A stretch of DNA of 64,000 nucleotides from Rachicladosporium sp. CCFEE 5018 (lineage: Eukaryota; Ascomycota; Dothideomycetes; Cladosporiales; Cladosporiaceae), in the NCBI GenBank assembly GCA_002077045.2, contig KZ111145.1:159481-223480 (forward strand), in the 5' to 3' direction. The position numbers were made by a program, and so were the translations under genes. Position 1 is the first letter of the stretch. Each line of letters begins with the position of its first letter. Below are positions 21,411-31,540 of this stretch, in pieces. The notes below the pieces were generated by a model. It searched no databases. It was not told where the DNA came from and saw only the letters and a program-made list of their open reading frames with translations.

Positions 21411-23057
21411 CTATGCTAAGGTTCCCAACGGGTACGCTGCGTTGATATTGCCCCTATTCGGTGTGATACTGGGCACAGCGTCGTACGTCTTGATATCGAC
21501 CACCTCCTCAGCCCACTCCGGGATCCGCCTCACCCTACCAAGCTGCTCGATCTGCCACGCAATCTGCAAAAGCAACGCCTCGGTCCAGGATCGCCCTAAG
21601 ATCTCCATGCCAATCGGAATGCCTCTAGGAGCCGTGGCAGTAGCTGGACTGAAGCCGATAGGCACAGTGACGACGGGCGTACCAGTCAGTGCAGCCAAGA
21701 TGCCATTACGGCCACTCTGCGAAGCAGAGCCAATGGGCACGACGAGGTTCTTCTGTTCCGGATAGATGATCGCATCAAGATCGTGCGCAGTGAAGGTGCG
21801 CTGCAGAGCAAGCGTAAGGTTCTGTATGCCCGCTTGGACAGTGTTGTAGGTGGCGTTTCCAGTGGAGGAGACAAGAGCCGTGTTCACATACTCGTACTGC
21901 GAGGGTATTACAACGAACTTTTTGCTAGCGTACAGCTCATTCAGCGTCTCGGGATGCGCGCCTCCGAGAGACGAACGCTGCAGGTACGCATTCATCTCCT
22001 CTCGATACTCATAGCGTTGCGTGTCGAGCTTGAGAATGGCGGTAGCGTTGTACAGGCTGTCCGTAATGGGCACAACCGTGGCACCTGCTCGCTGTAGCTT
22101 CGCGGTGATGTTGGCCATTGCCTGATTAACTGGACTTGTCTCGTTGCTTGCCGTGCGGTTGAAGAACCCTTCCAGCAAACCAAAGCGCTTACCCTTCAGT
22201 GAACCTGCGGACAGTCCAAGCGCGTAGTCGGTGCCCTCGATACCAGCTGGAACCAGTGATGTCGCATTGTCGCTTGCATCATAGCCAACGCTTGCCATGA
22301 CAGTCAGTGCGGTGGCAACGTCTCCAACGCTTCGCGCCATTGGTCCGATGACATCTTGTGTGTAACTGATGGGAATGATGCCAGCCCTGCTGATCAGTCC
22401 GCGGCTAGGTCTGCAGCTGAACAAGCTGTTAGCGCTAGCCGGACTCCTCAGGCTGTTGACTGTATCCGAGCCAGTGCCGAACACCGCAAAGGATGAAGCG
22501 ATCGCCGCGCCGGTACCACCAGAGCTGCCACCGGGCGTGCGAGTATAATCGTACGGGTTGATAGTCTGGCCGCCAAGTGATGACACTGACAGCCCTTCAA
22601 GAGCAAGCTCGTGCAGATTGACCTTGCCTAGGATGATCGCACCTGCTTTCTTCAGCGCAGCGACTGCTGGAGCATCGATGCTTGGCTGAGACTTAGCGAG
22701 GTCGAGATTACCACCAGTAGTTGGGATCGAAGCAGTGTCATAGTTGTCCTTAAGCAGTATAGGAATGCAGGACAGCGGGACGTATGTCGCGTTGTTGGCA
22801 GCTAGCTTCTCGTCGAACTCGTCTGCAAGGTCCAACGCGGCAGGATCTAGGGCGATGATCGCGTTCGTATGATTGTTAAGTTTCTCGATACGACTCAGGA
22901 ACGAAGTGACGACGTCTCTGCAGGTGGCAAGCCCAGTGTATATATCGTGGTGCGTCGAAGCTATGGTTGCTTCACGAGGGTCGAAGGTGGCGAGGGATTT
23001 GCCAGCGAGCGCTGTCAAGCACAAAACCGGTGAGGTACGCATGGCTGCGGAGGTCAA
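21411..23057 (-). CDS. Secreted amidase-signature hydrolase
   Basis: Single exon, 548 aa; Met6 (23042) is an alternative start. The first ~24 residues contain a hydrophobic SPVLCLTALAGKSLA stretch that fits a signal peptide, and many N-x-S/T sites fit secretion. The amidase-signature triad is visible: Lys103 in ILLKDNYD, the cis-Ser in PGGSSGGTGAA (178/179), and the nucleophile Ser202 in GSDTVNSLRSPA. Most relatives read TDTGGSIR at the last motif; here VN replaces GG, so the oxyanion loop is slightly unusual. The family hydrolyses amide bonds to ammonia or an amine plus a carboxylate; the substrate cannot be predicted. Confidence 0.9.
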   Translation of the reverse strand: MTSAAMRTSPVLCLTALAGKSLATFDPREATIASTHHDIYTGLATCRDVVTSFLSRIEKLNNHTNAIIALDPAALDLADEFDEKLAANNATYVPLSCIPILLKDNYDTASIPTTGGNLDLAKSQPSIDAPAVAALKKAGAIILGKVNLHELALEGLSVSSLGGQTINPYDYTRTPGGSSGGTGAAIASSFAVFGTGSDTVNSLRSPASANSLFSCRPSRGLISRAGIIPISYTQDVIGPMARSVGDVATALTVMASVGYDASDNATSLVPAGIEGTDYALGLSAGSLKGKRFGLLEGFFNRTASNETSPVNQAMANITAKLQRAGATVVPITDSLYNATAILKLDTQRYEYREEMNAYLQRSSLGGAHPETLNELYASKKFVVIPSQYEYVNTALVSSTGNATYNTVQAGIQNLTLALQRTFTAHDLDAIIYPEQKNLVVPIGSASQSGRNGILAALTGTPVVTVPIGFSPATATAPRGIPIGMEILGRSWTEALLLQIAWQIEQLGRVRRIPEWAEEVVDIKTYDAVPSITPNRGNINAAYPLGTLA

Positions 23058-23650
23058 TAATTCATCCGGCGCTTCGAGGAGCTACAGCTGTGATATAGGC
23101 ATCTGCAGCGGGAACTAGAACGTCGTATGGAGACCATGACATACTTCTCACTTGGCCAAAGATAAGACCTCGTCATTGGTCAGTGCGGGGACACTACGAG
23201 CTGACACACAGAATTAGGCGACTGCTCTCTACACGCTATCATGGTGTCGACGCGGACCTTGATGGCCGAAGGCGTAGCGTACTTCAGTCCCTGCACATGA
23301 AAGACTGTGGTATAGGTGCTGCCCTGATGTTCTGTGATTTTGATCGAAGGTGCGATGCGCACTAGCCGGATGCGGAAGGTCGACGCCTCAAGCTTCTCGT
23401 CTTTTCGCCAGATCTTTTGTTCGTCTTGATACCACTAGAGCACGCTGCCTATGCTGGATTCGTAAGAGTCGATGTCCACGCCTCGACCGACGGGCAAAGT
23501 AAGGCGGGGTGCATCACCAGAGCCAAGTGTATCGCACGTTATTGTCGGAAGAGGTCGACTCTCTTTCTGCGCGCTGCTAACCAACGTGTCGGGAGACAGC
23601 CCTGATCTAAGTCCGGGCTGGAGATCTTGAAGCTGTGATAGATGATCGCA
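23058..23650. other. Intergenic between amidase 5' end and PCC1 3' end
   Basis: About 590 bp, expected to hold the amidase promoter. No RNA gene or repeat recognised. Confidence 0.5.
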
Positions 23651-24119
23651 TCACGCACCTCCAGCAGTTGCACCAGTCAGCCCTTGCTCGATACCCTGAG
23701 CACCTTCGAGGCTCTCCATGCCCTTCTCCTGGATGACATCGACATCGAGCTCCTCCATCACCTGCATGACCACGATGAGAGACTCGAAGAAGCCATTCAC
23801 TGCGACTCGGAGCATCCGGTTTGTCGTTGCTCTGTACTCGGTCTTGAGTACAGTCTGAATGTTGCCAGTGTCACTTTCGATTGGCGAGGTAGGTCCGTCT
23901 GCCAAAGAGAACGATCGTTTAACGAGAGGCGACAGCTCCTCATCGACCGAGAGCGATCGCAGTGCGATGTTTGCAAGGCGACTGGTGGGAAATGGAGTGT
24001 TTATCGTGCTGAAAGTTGTTAATGGTGGGTCTAGCGACCAGCCTAGAGTCTACTCACAGCGTACATGGGAATGCAGCGCCAGTCCCAGCCATCTCAGAAT
24101 CCTTTTCGTCTGCCAGCAT
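23651..24119 (-). CDS. PCC1: KEOPS/EKC complex subunit Pcc1
   Basis: Two exons, 24119-24058 and 24008-23651, joined across a 49 bp intron (GTGAGT..TTTCAG with a TTAAC branch site); 139 aa. Met10 (24092) could also start. After splicing the protein reads LTINTPFPTSRLANIALRSL then VDEELSP, followed by MLRVAVNGFFESLIVVMQVM. This is the beta-strand/helix pattern of Pcc1/LAGE3 (PFPT.R.A.IA..SL.VD...L; LR..VN.F...L..V...M). Pcc1 forms the dimer core of KEOPS, which makes the t6A base of ANN-decoding tRNAs and affects telomeres. The intron splits the first conserved strand, so neither exon alone shows the family. The C-terminal Gly/Glu-rich tail is longer than usual. Divergent to the gene at 24436. 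Confidence 0.85.
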
Positions 24120-24435
24120 GGGACACCTGTTCGAAGGGAAGGGAATGGGTCGAGATGAACATGTATTCTGTTCGCCAATCGACACGTGAAAGCACAGATC
24201 TCGGCAGCGATCCCGACCCCGTTCCGCCTCCGCATTTACGATCGACCTGCATTGCATGAGCACTGTTGACGTAGGTGTTCGTGTTGCGGAGGCATTGCCG
24301 CCAGAATGACCAAGACGCTCGTGTCTGCGGTGATGATATAGTAAAATAGGCACTTCTTCCAGATTATATCTGGACCTCCAGCTCTAACGTCTCTTGCTTC
24401 ACATACCAAGCCATTGACTCTAATTCATCGCGATC
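24120..24435. promoter_or_regulatory. Divergent promoter between PCC1 and the 24436 gene
   Basis: 316 bp between two head-to-head starts; it should drive both genes. No specific site recognised. Confidence 0.4.
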
Positions 24436-24872
24436 ATGTCCACTCCGTCCGAGTTCCTGACCTTCATGCGCCGCGCATCAACGCAGGCATCTCGAGCTCG
24501 CCTCACGACGAAACCATCACCCATCACTGGAAGACCGTTCTCCCTCTCCACAGCGCGGTCAAACACATTCAAGGTTGGGGAGACCGCCACAGGAAATGTG
24601 CCGGACAAGAAACACGCTACGGATAAGAAAGACAAGCTGGATGTGCAGAGCGATAGCAGTGCAAAGGGGAGGGAGTGAGCTATACCCTCTTACTTGACAG
24701 GCAAGCCTACATACTGACTTTGACGATTAGCGCGCACGCAAACAATGACGGTGGTTCAGCGACAAAAGCCAGTGACGAGCGGAATAGCGCGCAGAAGACC
24801 AAGCTGGAGTTCCCGGAGAGTCCGGATCAAATAGGAATGCAAGATGAGAGGGGTGGGAAGGGTCATTCTTGA
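24436..24872 (+). CDS. Small hypothetical protein, possibly mitochondrial
   Basis: Two exons, 24436-24674 and 24731-24872 (intron 56 bp, GTGAGC..GATTAG with TACTGAC branch), giving 126 aa. I do not recognise the family. The N-terminus is rich in Arg, Ser and Thr with no acidic residue after position 6 until about 49 (FMRRASTQASRARLTTKP), a typical mitochondrial presequence pattern. The rest is polar, Lys/Asp/Ser-rich and probably disordered. Splicing keeps the frame, which supports a real gene. The alternative is two unrelated short ORFs. Confidence 0.5.
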
Positions 24873-25024
24873 GGCGCTGCGCTGTTTTCGGTGCCAATCG
24901 TCAGATTGTATCGACCAGACAGATTAAAAGAGGCGATCGGGAAAGTATGCCATCGCGCTGAAATGCGAGGTAGGTAGCATAGCGGACGTCTTGTATTGAA
25001 TGTACAGAAATTAATTCCAAGCTC

Positions 25025-26830
25025 TCAGACCGGTATCGCATTGACAATGGCTTGGTTCGAGAGACTCGTCCCCACAAACACGACCAGAACGGCCGCGTAC
25101 GCCGCCGTGGTGCCCAAGATCTCATGGCCACCCAGCTCCGTGAACCTCGCGACGCCACCCGCGAACAGCAGCAGTGCCACGCAGGTCGTGACCAAGCTCG
25201 CTAGTTTACCCGGAACGTTCGCCATGATCAGCATGGGCACAACGAGCAGCAAACCTCCGAGCCCAGCCATGGCGAAACGCGTGAGTCGGTTCTTCTCGTA
25301 TGCGGCGCGGTTGGCTTCGTTGCGACCCATGTCTCGAAGCTGAGGATTGTCGATGTCTTTAGGCAGTGGCAATGGGCCGACGGGCAGGACATGATTCGGT
25401 ATGAGCTTTGTAGTCTCTAGGATGTTCCGCTCGAGTGCACGAGACGATTTCATCAGGAATGGATCTTCCTCGTAGCCTCGCTGAGCGCAGGTCCGCATGT
25501 AATCGAGATTACGAACCGCGTCGCCTGTTTAATTCAGTCAGGGACAGCCAATTGGCGTGGCCTCGTATCACTTACAGTAACGGTCCATGAGATCCGTCAG
25601 AGGAGGGAACCCTTGTAGCTCCATGTAAAAAGTCGACGTGCGGAACATGAGGCCAACGTAGCACGCGATGTCGTACTGGAGCTGATGGAGAGCCATGTGC
25701 TGCAACGCCGCTACGTTCAATACCGAGGTCTTGGGCTGACTGCTATCATGACTCCTAGTCAAGGTGTAGAACAGATCCGACTTCCCAGCATCGAACAGCT
25801 GAGCTCGTAGCTGTCTACACCGCGCCTCGATATCAGCAGGCTCATCGACGATCTTGTCACTCGCCGGTAGATCCGAAGGCAAAGGTGGTGTGGGCTGCTT
25901 ATTCTCGCGACGCTGATGCGGACCTGCAGATGCGCTAGGCAGGTATGGCCGCGTGCGCGGTCCGTAGTTTGGATTGTTCTGTAAGATGCTGTCGATTGTG
26001 CTGTACTCGATTGGGATGTTGGCGCTGCCCGGCAAGAGCAAATCGGCTCGCAGGTTCGAATCTTGCCTTGCAATGGAACCCTGCAGTATGGGTTCTTGTT
26101 TGGCTGCAGGTGATTGAGACGATACTCGCAATTCTGGGATGAAGGCTGCAGCTTCCGCCTTCGCTCGGACACCGCTTTCTTTGGACAGGTTGAACTTGAC
26201 ATGAAGTAACGTGCAGTCGTGGTCATTACACCCATCCTTTTCAAAGGCGGGGCAGATACGGGGAGAGGTAGTGGTCAGGTCATGAGAGAAATCACAAGCA
26301 TCGCCTTTCTGGCAATTTCCATGGAGATACGCCATGCACGGTCTCTCACTAGGCGGTGGCGTGCGTATGCCATCAAGCGGCTTGCTGCGCAAAGTCTCCA
26401 CGAGTCCAGGGATGCTAGAACTACCTGCAGCAGCTGGTGGCTCAACATCTTCCTTGGTGCTCTTCCAGGGCGCATCGATAGGCGGCAGAGGCTCAACGTA
26501 GTTCTCAGGAAAGATGCCAGTCTTTCCATACAGATCGCCAGAGTAGACGCGACCGCGTTTCCATTGAGCGTAGGGCGCTGAGCCAATCACTTCGAGTACA
26601 TTGCCCTTCTTGAAACTGAGCTCACCATCTTGTTTAGCGTTGTAGTCCCATAGAGCACGCACGAAGGCACCCAGGAACGCTGGCACGTCTGGACTATCAG
26701 AACGATCGTCTTCAATCCGAGATTCTTGTTGTGGTGTGGACCTGCGTCGAATTGTGCCAGCGGGATCTTGCTCCAGAGCCCGAGTAGCATTCGACAGAGG
26801 TCGCGCTTCCGGTGCCTGCAGATTGGCCAT
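25025..26830 (-). CDS. SH3 + two CCCH zinc fingers + C-terminal membrane domain (DUF6594-like)
   Basis: Exons 26830-25576 and 25524-25025 (intron 51 bp), 584 aa. SH3 domain at about 56-115 (ALWDYNAKQDGELSFKKGN ... GIFPENYVEPL). Two CCCH fingers: Cys165-x7-Cys173-x5-Cys179-x3-His183 and Cys193-x7-Cys201-x4-Cys206-x3-His210. A Pro/Ser-rich disordered linker follows, then a C-terminal domain with YDIACYVGLMF and three hydrophobic helices (AMAGLGGLLLVVPMLIM, LASLVTTCVALLLFAGGV, GTTAAYAAVLVVFVGTSL) like the fungal DUF6594 group. The ORF extends to ATG 26893, but that ATG sits in a GTATGT donor-like string, so I chose 26830. The combination suggests a membrane-anchored adaptor that may bind RNA; this is inference. 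The two halves could be separate genes, but splicing joins them cleanly inside MDRYCDAVRNLDYM. Confidence 0.8.
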
Positions 26831-27406
26831 GACCGTCGGATATCGATTTTGTGAAATAAACGTGCGACAAAAGAGATGGTCTTCCTCACACATACCTCAC
26901 GTCACGCCTGGTGGCACCACACCGCGCTGGTGTCTGGTCTAGTGTGCATGCTCAGCCCACGGACGCCACGCTCGCTTGTGCTGCAGCTTGTCTGCCACTT
27001 GAGGCCGCTGATGAGGCCGCTGACGCCGGTGGCCTGCCATGTCACAAGTCACACGATAATCTGGGATGTCGCAATACTGGGGATGCTCGGCATGATGCCA
27101 ATTGAATCAAGCAAGACACGAAATCCATGGACATGTGCTGGCAGTGACAGAACGAAGTTGAAGTCCACCACGAGGTCTTGGCACGTCAGCCTCCCGTTCA
27201 CTCCCTCTTTCTATTCTGGGAACAATCGTCGCTTCGCACACACATATCGAGTACATGATGGCTACGGTATTGCGAAGATGTGAATGTCAAGCTCGCAGAC
27301 GGAGTATAGGTTGCCGCGGCATATAGAGCATCGACAAAGCTGAATGAGCAAAGTACCTCCAATGCGAGCAAGCGGGTTGAGTCCGCTTGCTCGCAGTACC
27401 CGCTTG
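26831..27406. other. Intergenic, upstream of the SH3/CCCH gene
   Basis: About 575 bp. A small direct repeat of GAGGCCGCTGA occurs near 27001-27022. No gene recognised. Confidence 0.45.
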
Positions 27407-29001
27407 TCATATCTCGAACACCGGGCCACACTCCCTGCCTGCTCCCGCTCCTCCAGTTCGTAACTCACTCAAATCCACCCTCCACCCCCTCCATCCCTCC
27501 AAACCTCTCTTGACCTCCTTAACCCTCTCAATCCTCCTTTTCGCCTCCTCCTCCTGCGCCAACCGAAAACCTTCCTCGTCAAAGTCATCCTCACTCAACA
27601 GACCCACAGACATATTCCTCTGCCGGTTCTGCTGCGGACTAGCCACACCTTTCGTCCGCCCAGTGAACGCTGAAATCCCGCTGCTGATCACGTCCTGAAA
27701 GCCGCTTGTCTGCCTTGCGAAGCTACCTCGACCATTGTGGTGGTCTGGGCCGTTGAGATCGACGTCTTCGTACTCGGGCGCGTAGGGGTCGTGCATGCCT
27801 GGCTGTAGCTCAGCGCGGCGATCTCGCCAGACGCCGCGTTTGAGGTCGAAGTTCTCGGCTTCGAGGGTGCGGATGCGGGTTTGCAGTTGGCCTTCCTCTG
27901 TCTCGTCGTCTTGAAGATCGAAGGACGAGGCATCCCGGACGTGTGATGGGCGGTGTTGGCGTTGAAGTTGGGAGCGGAGGTCTGTGAGCTCTTTGTCTTT
28001 GGTCTGGGAGGCTGTTGTTGCGTCGCGATGGAGCTTTGTCAGGGCTGTGATCTTCTGCTCTAGGCTCGTGGAGCGTTCGGCTGCCGACGTCACATTGCAA
28101 GTCGCTGTTCGCAAGTCGGACTCAAGTAGAGTGATGCGTTTTGACAGTGCCTCCGGGTCTGCGTTCGCGGCTGCGGTATCGTCTGAAGGGAAGGCTAGTG
28201 AGACTTTGAGCGCGTCCAGCTCCTGGCGTGCCGTGGCTGTATCAGACAGCGCGGCCTTCGTCTGAGCCTCAGCGTCGGCGATCGAAGCATCGCGTTCACC
28301 AATAGTCGTGTTCAGCGTGTTGACCTCGTTCCGTAGACTGCTAAGCTCAAGCTCCAGCCCATCAACAAGACTAGTCTTCCTCTCCAGCTCTTGCGCCAAA
28401 TCGGGACTGATACCTGATTGTCTTCTCGTCACTCCCTTCACCGCGCCCTCTTTCTTTGCCTGCTCCAGCTCCCTCTTCACCGCAGCCAGCTCCGATTTCA
28501 GCTCATCAGACTCCTTCGCCTTGCTCGTAAGCGTTGCGACATCCCCGCTCCTCTCTGCGAGACCATCGCGCTCCTCCTCTACTTTCGCCAGTCGCTTCGC
28601 AGTGCTCTGCGCCTCCTGCTTCAATGCCGCGTTCTCTTTCTCCAGCTCCTCAATCCGCGTAGCCTGCTGTGAGCCCAGTCGGAAAGACTCAGATCGCTGC
28701 TTCGACTGCTGGGGCAGTGATGTCGTCTCATCAGCCGCAACGTCGCCGTTCGTGATGTCCTTTGCTGCCTCAACAGCAGACTCCTCAGGCGCGTCTTCAA
28801 CTACATCCTCAGTGACTTTCGCATCCTTCTTACTCGCCGTTGTACTTGTCTTCTTGCCCTCTTTCGCCTTCTGTTTCTTGATTTGTTCGTACTGAGGTGT
28901 TCCATTCAGCAACAGTCTCGCTGTACGCCATAGAGTAGAGCACTTACACGCTTCTTAGCTGCAGCCACATTCTCTGCTTTCTCTTTGTCTGCGTCCGCCA
29001 T
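27407..29001 (-). CDS. Coiled-coil protein, golgin-like
   Basis: Exons 29001-28948 (18 codons, MADADKEKAENVAAAKKR) and 28891-27407 (intron 56 bp), 512 aa. Splicing yields AAKKRYEQIKKQKAKEGKK at the N-terminus. Residues 80-340 are long heptad-type coiled coil (ELEKENAALKQEAQ..., DELKSELAAVKRELEQ). Then comes a charged TRIRTLEAENFDLKRGVWRD segment, a GFQDVISSGISAFTGR motif at about 420, and a final coiled coil with GLEGWRGWRVDLSEL. Similar proteins in other fungi are often labelled M-protein-repeat or golgin-like tethering proteins. Golgi or vesicle tethering is only a guess from architecture. Confidence 0.75.
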
Positions 29002-29369
29002 GATGTGGTCTAGACTGTAGTCAGTTGTAGCCGGTCAAAGCTTACTGAGGTGAGGTGATGTGTACTTCGGTGAAGTTCATTCGACGCGCCGACTTCATCA
29101 AGTCGCGCCTCGCCAAAACTTTGATTCAGAAAGACGAGACTGGGAGAACAAGGTAGAGGAATGATTAGATGGTTTTAGTAGAGGCATTACGTTACAGTAC
29201 ACTATTCTATCTAGACACATCTCCCAGCGTTGCTCGTTCTCTTTCCAACAGGCATTTCCTCCAACTCCGCGCTAATGATGAGTTCCTATTTCATACCTTC
29301 CCATAGATACCATCGTCCCTCGAATCATGATACATTGCAAACTGTGAAGCGTTCATCGATCTCGACTGC
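29002..29369. other. Intergenic between the wall protein and the coiled-coil gene
   Basis: About 370 bp, containing the coiled-coil gene promoter and the 3' flank of the wall-protein gene. Nothing specific seen. Confidence 0.45.
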
Positions 29370-30263
29370 TTAAGCCATCAAAGCCAAGACAGCACCAAGA
29401 GAGCCAAAGACCATGGCGTAGCTAACAGCCTGCGAAGCAGCACCACCAGTGTAAGGCTTAGGCGATGGCGTCGCGCTCGGGGTGCTGGCGGGGTTGCCAC
29501 CAGCAGGTGCCGAGGAGTAGTGCACTGGCACCTCAGTCGAGCTGCTCGAGGTGGACCAGGTGTTAGCCCAAGTCGTTGGGGTGACTGGGGATGCGGTCGA
29601 GCTCCAGGTTCCCTCCCAAGTCCAGGTCTTGCTGGCGGTGCTGCTGACCGTCACAGTGGTGTTGTAAGTGCATGAGCTGGACCAGCCAGTACCTGAGGCG
29701 GAAGCACCAGTCGGCTTGTAGCTCGCGCTGGAGGTGGTGTTCGTGATCGGGTAGGTGGTGGGAATAGTTGGCTTGGCTGATGAGGATGTGGTGGGCGTGC
29801 TAGTGGTGCTGGAAGATGTCCAGATTGGTAGTGTCCAGGTGCTCGACGATGAGGAAGTGCTGGAGTATGTGACTGGCGAGACTGGTGTCGATGAGCTGGA
29901 CCATGACCATGTGCTGGAGTGTGTGATCGGCGACGCGGTAGTTGAGGTGGTCGAACACGAGGAGGTGCTCGAGTAGGTGACTGGTGTTACCGGCGTCGAC
30001 GAGCTGGACGAAGAGCATGAAGTCACATTCTTCGACCAAGTCGAGGAGCTGGAGGAAGTGGTCGAGTAGGTGATTGGTACTGTAGGCCCTGCAGTCGGGT
30101 AGACGGTGGTCGAGTTGCAAGGCGTGGTGGTCGTCGAGGTGCTGACATCAGTGACCGTAACAATTGCCGGCCAGGCAACATTGGCATCGGCACCGTGTGC
30201 CCATTGAGGGCGAGCGTTGACAGCGGTCGCAGCTGTGGCGATGAGGATCGTGGAGGAACGCAT
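29370..30263 (-). CDS. Ser/Thr-rich GPI-type cell-wall protein
   Basis: Single exon, 297 aa. Signal peptide MRSSTILIATAATAVNA with cleavage before RPQW. The body is almost entirely Ser/Thr/Pro with imperfect repeats of TPVTPVTYSSTSS and TPVSPVTYSSTSS type, interspersed with Trp (TSSSSSTW). The C-terminus has a small-residue GGAAS site followed by a hydrophobic end (VSYAMVFGSLGAVLALMA), the layout of a GPI-attachment signal. It is expected to be heavily O-mannosylated and linked to membrane or wall glucan. The start codon is only 9 bp from the N gap, so its promoter is not in the window. Confidence 0.82.
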   Translation of the reverse strand: MRSSTILIATAATAVNARPQWAHGADANVAWPAIVTVTDVSTSTTTTPCNSTTVYPTAGPTVPITYSTTSSSSSTWSKNVTSCSSSSSSTPVTPVTYSSTSSCSTTSTTASPITHSSTWSWSSSSTPVSPVTYSSTSSSSSTWTLPIWTSSSTTSTPTTSSSAKPTIPTTYPITNTTSSASYKPTGASASGTGWSSSCTYNTTVTVSSTASKTWTWEGTWSSTASPVTPTTWANTWSTSSSSTEVPVHYSSAPAGGNPASTPSATPSPKPYTGGAASQAVSYAMVFGSLGAVLALMA

Positions 30264-30272
30264 TTTCGGTGG

Positions 30273-30372
30273 NNNNNNNNNNNNNNNNNNNNNNNNNNNN
30301 NNNNNNNNNNNNNNNNNNNNNNNNNNNNNNNNNNNNNNNNNNNNNNNNNNNNNNNNNNNNNNNNNNNNNNNN
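30273..30372. other. Assembly gap of exactly 100 N
   Basis: One hundred consecutive N, the usual placeholder for a scaffold gap of unknown size. It sits between the wall-protein start codon and the first base of duplicated block B, so adjacency of the two sides is not proven by sequence. Confidence 0.99.
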
Positions 30373-30498
30373 CAACATCCTTCGGAACAACCTGCATCCC
30401 GGCCGAGTTGTGCAAGTGGACAGCTATATGACCGCGCCATTGAGTCTCTCCTGGACGAATCCATCCTGTAAACACATAAGTAGTCTACTTTCAATTGT

Positions 30499-31326
30499 AT
30501 GTTCCGGCCAGTAAATCAGCGACTGATAGCCGTACAACGCCACTTGACTCCATCAACCCAGCCCAACAGGTATCTCTCACACTCCATCATGGCCCAAACA
30601 AACGGCACCCACCCCAAAATCCTCCTCTACACAAACCACGGCTGCCCCTACGCCCACCGCGCGCACATCACCCTCGACGAGCTCGAACTCCCCTACGAAG
30701 AAGTCATTATCGATCTCAACACCCCTCGTCCGCAATGGTACCTCGACATCAACCCGCGCGGTCTCGTCCCAACGATCAAATACACCGTCCCCGGCCTTTT
30801 AGACGAGGAGATAATCACTGAATCCGAAGTCGTGGCCCGATTCCTGGCTGATGCGTTCCCGTCGCCGTTCTTGCCGGGGAGCAAGGAGAGCCCGACGAGT
30901 GCGCTGGAGAGAGCGAGGATCAATTTCTTCATTGATACCTGGAACTCCAAAGTCGGGAATGCGATTCTCCCCATCCTCACTGCTCCCGATGAGGGTACCA
31001 AACGAACCAAAATCGACGTCTTCATCGCAGCCATAGAGAAGGAGATCGAGCCACTTCTCGCGAACGCGAAGCCCTTTTTCAACGGCTCCGAGACGTTCAC
31101 GCTCGCTGAAGCGATCATTGCACCGTTCATCGTGAGGACATACGATTATACTGCTGATGAGAGTTTGTTGCCAAAGAGTGTGGTCGAGCGACTCGATGCA
31201 TTGCCGAATTTTGGCAAGTGGGCTAAGCTTGTGAGGGAGAGGGAGAGTGTGAATAAGGTTTATGATGGGGCCTCGATTGCGAAGAACACAAAGGCGAGGT
31301 TGGAGAAGATGAAGGCGAAGGCTTAG
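30499..31326 (+). CDS. Omega-like glutathione S-transferase (copy B)
   Basis: 275 aa, or 245 aa from Met31 (30589). Same CPYAHR active site (Cys49) and the same basic, acid-free 30-residue N-terminal extension as copy A. Differences are few and scattered, for example Leu-Glu-Leu for Leu-Lys-Leu near residue 63, Ile-Leu for Ile-Phe near 157, and Glu for Gln near 199. Both copies look functional. Confidence 0.9.
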   Translation: MFRPVNQRLIAVQRHLTPSTQPNRYLSHSIMAQTNGTHPKILLYTNHGCPYAHRAHITLDELELPYEEVIIDLNTPRPQWYLDINPRGLVPTIKYTVPGLLDEEIITESEVVARFLADAFPSPFLPGSKESPTSALERARINFFIDTWNSKVGNAILPILTAPDEGTKRTKIDVFIAAIEKEIEPLLANAKPFFNGSETFTLAEAIIAPFIVRTYDYTADESLLPKSVVERLDALPNFGKWAKLVRERESVNKVYDGASIAKNTKARLEKMKAKA

Positions 31327-31540
31327 TTTCGTAGCTCACGTTCGCTACTCAAGGAAGATGTCGCGTGATTATGATGTACCGTAGTCACTAGATCAATGAA
31401 ATGAACTCCACGGCCGCTTGTCATTTCGCTCTTGTCTCTCAATCCGCAGAGCCCTGGAGATGAAGACAGCCACCAACACAGTCGATCTGGGCTTGCAGCT
31501 CGTCCATTGTACACATCTATACACGACTTCCCCACCCTCC

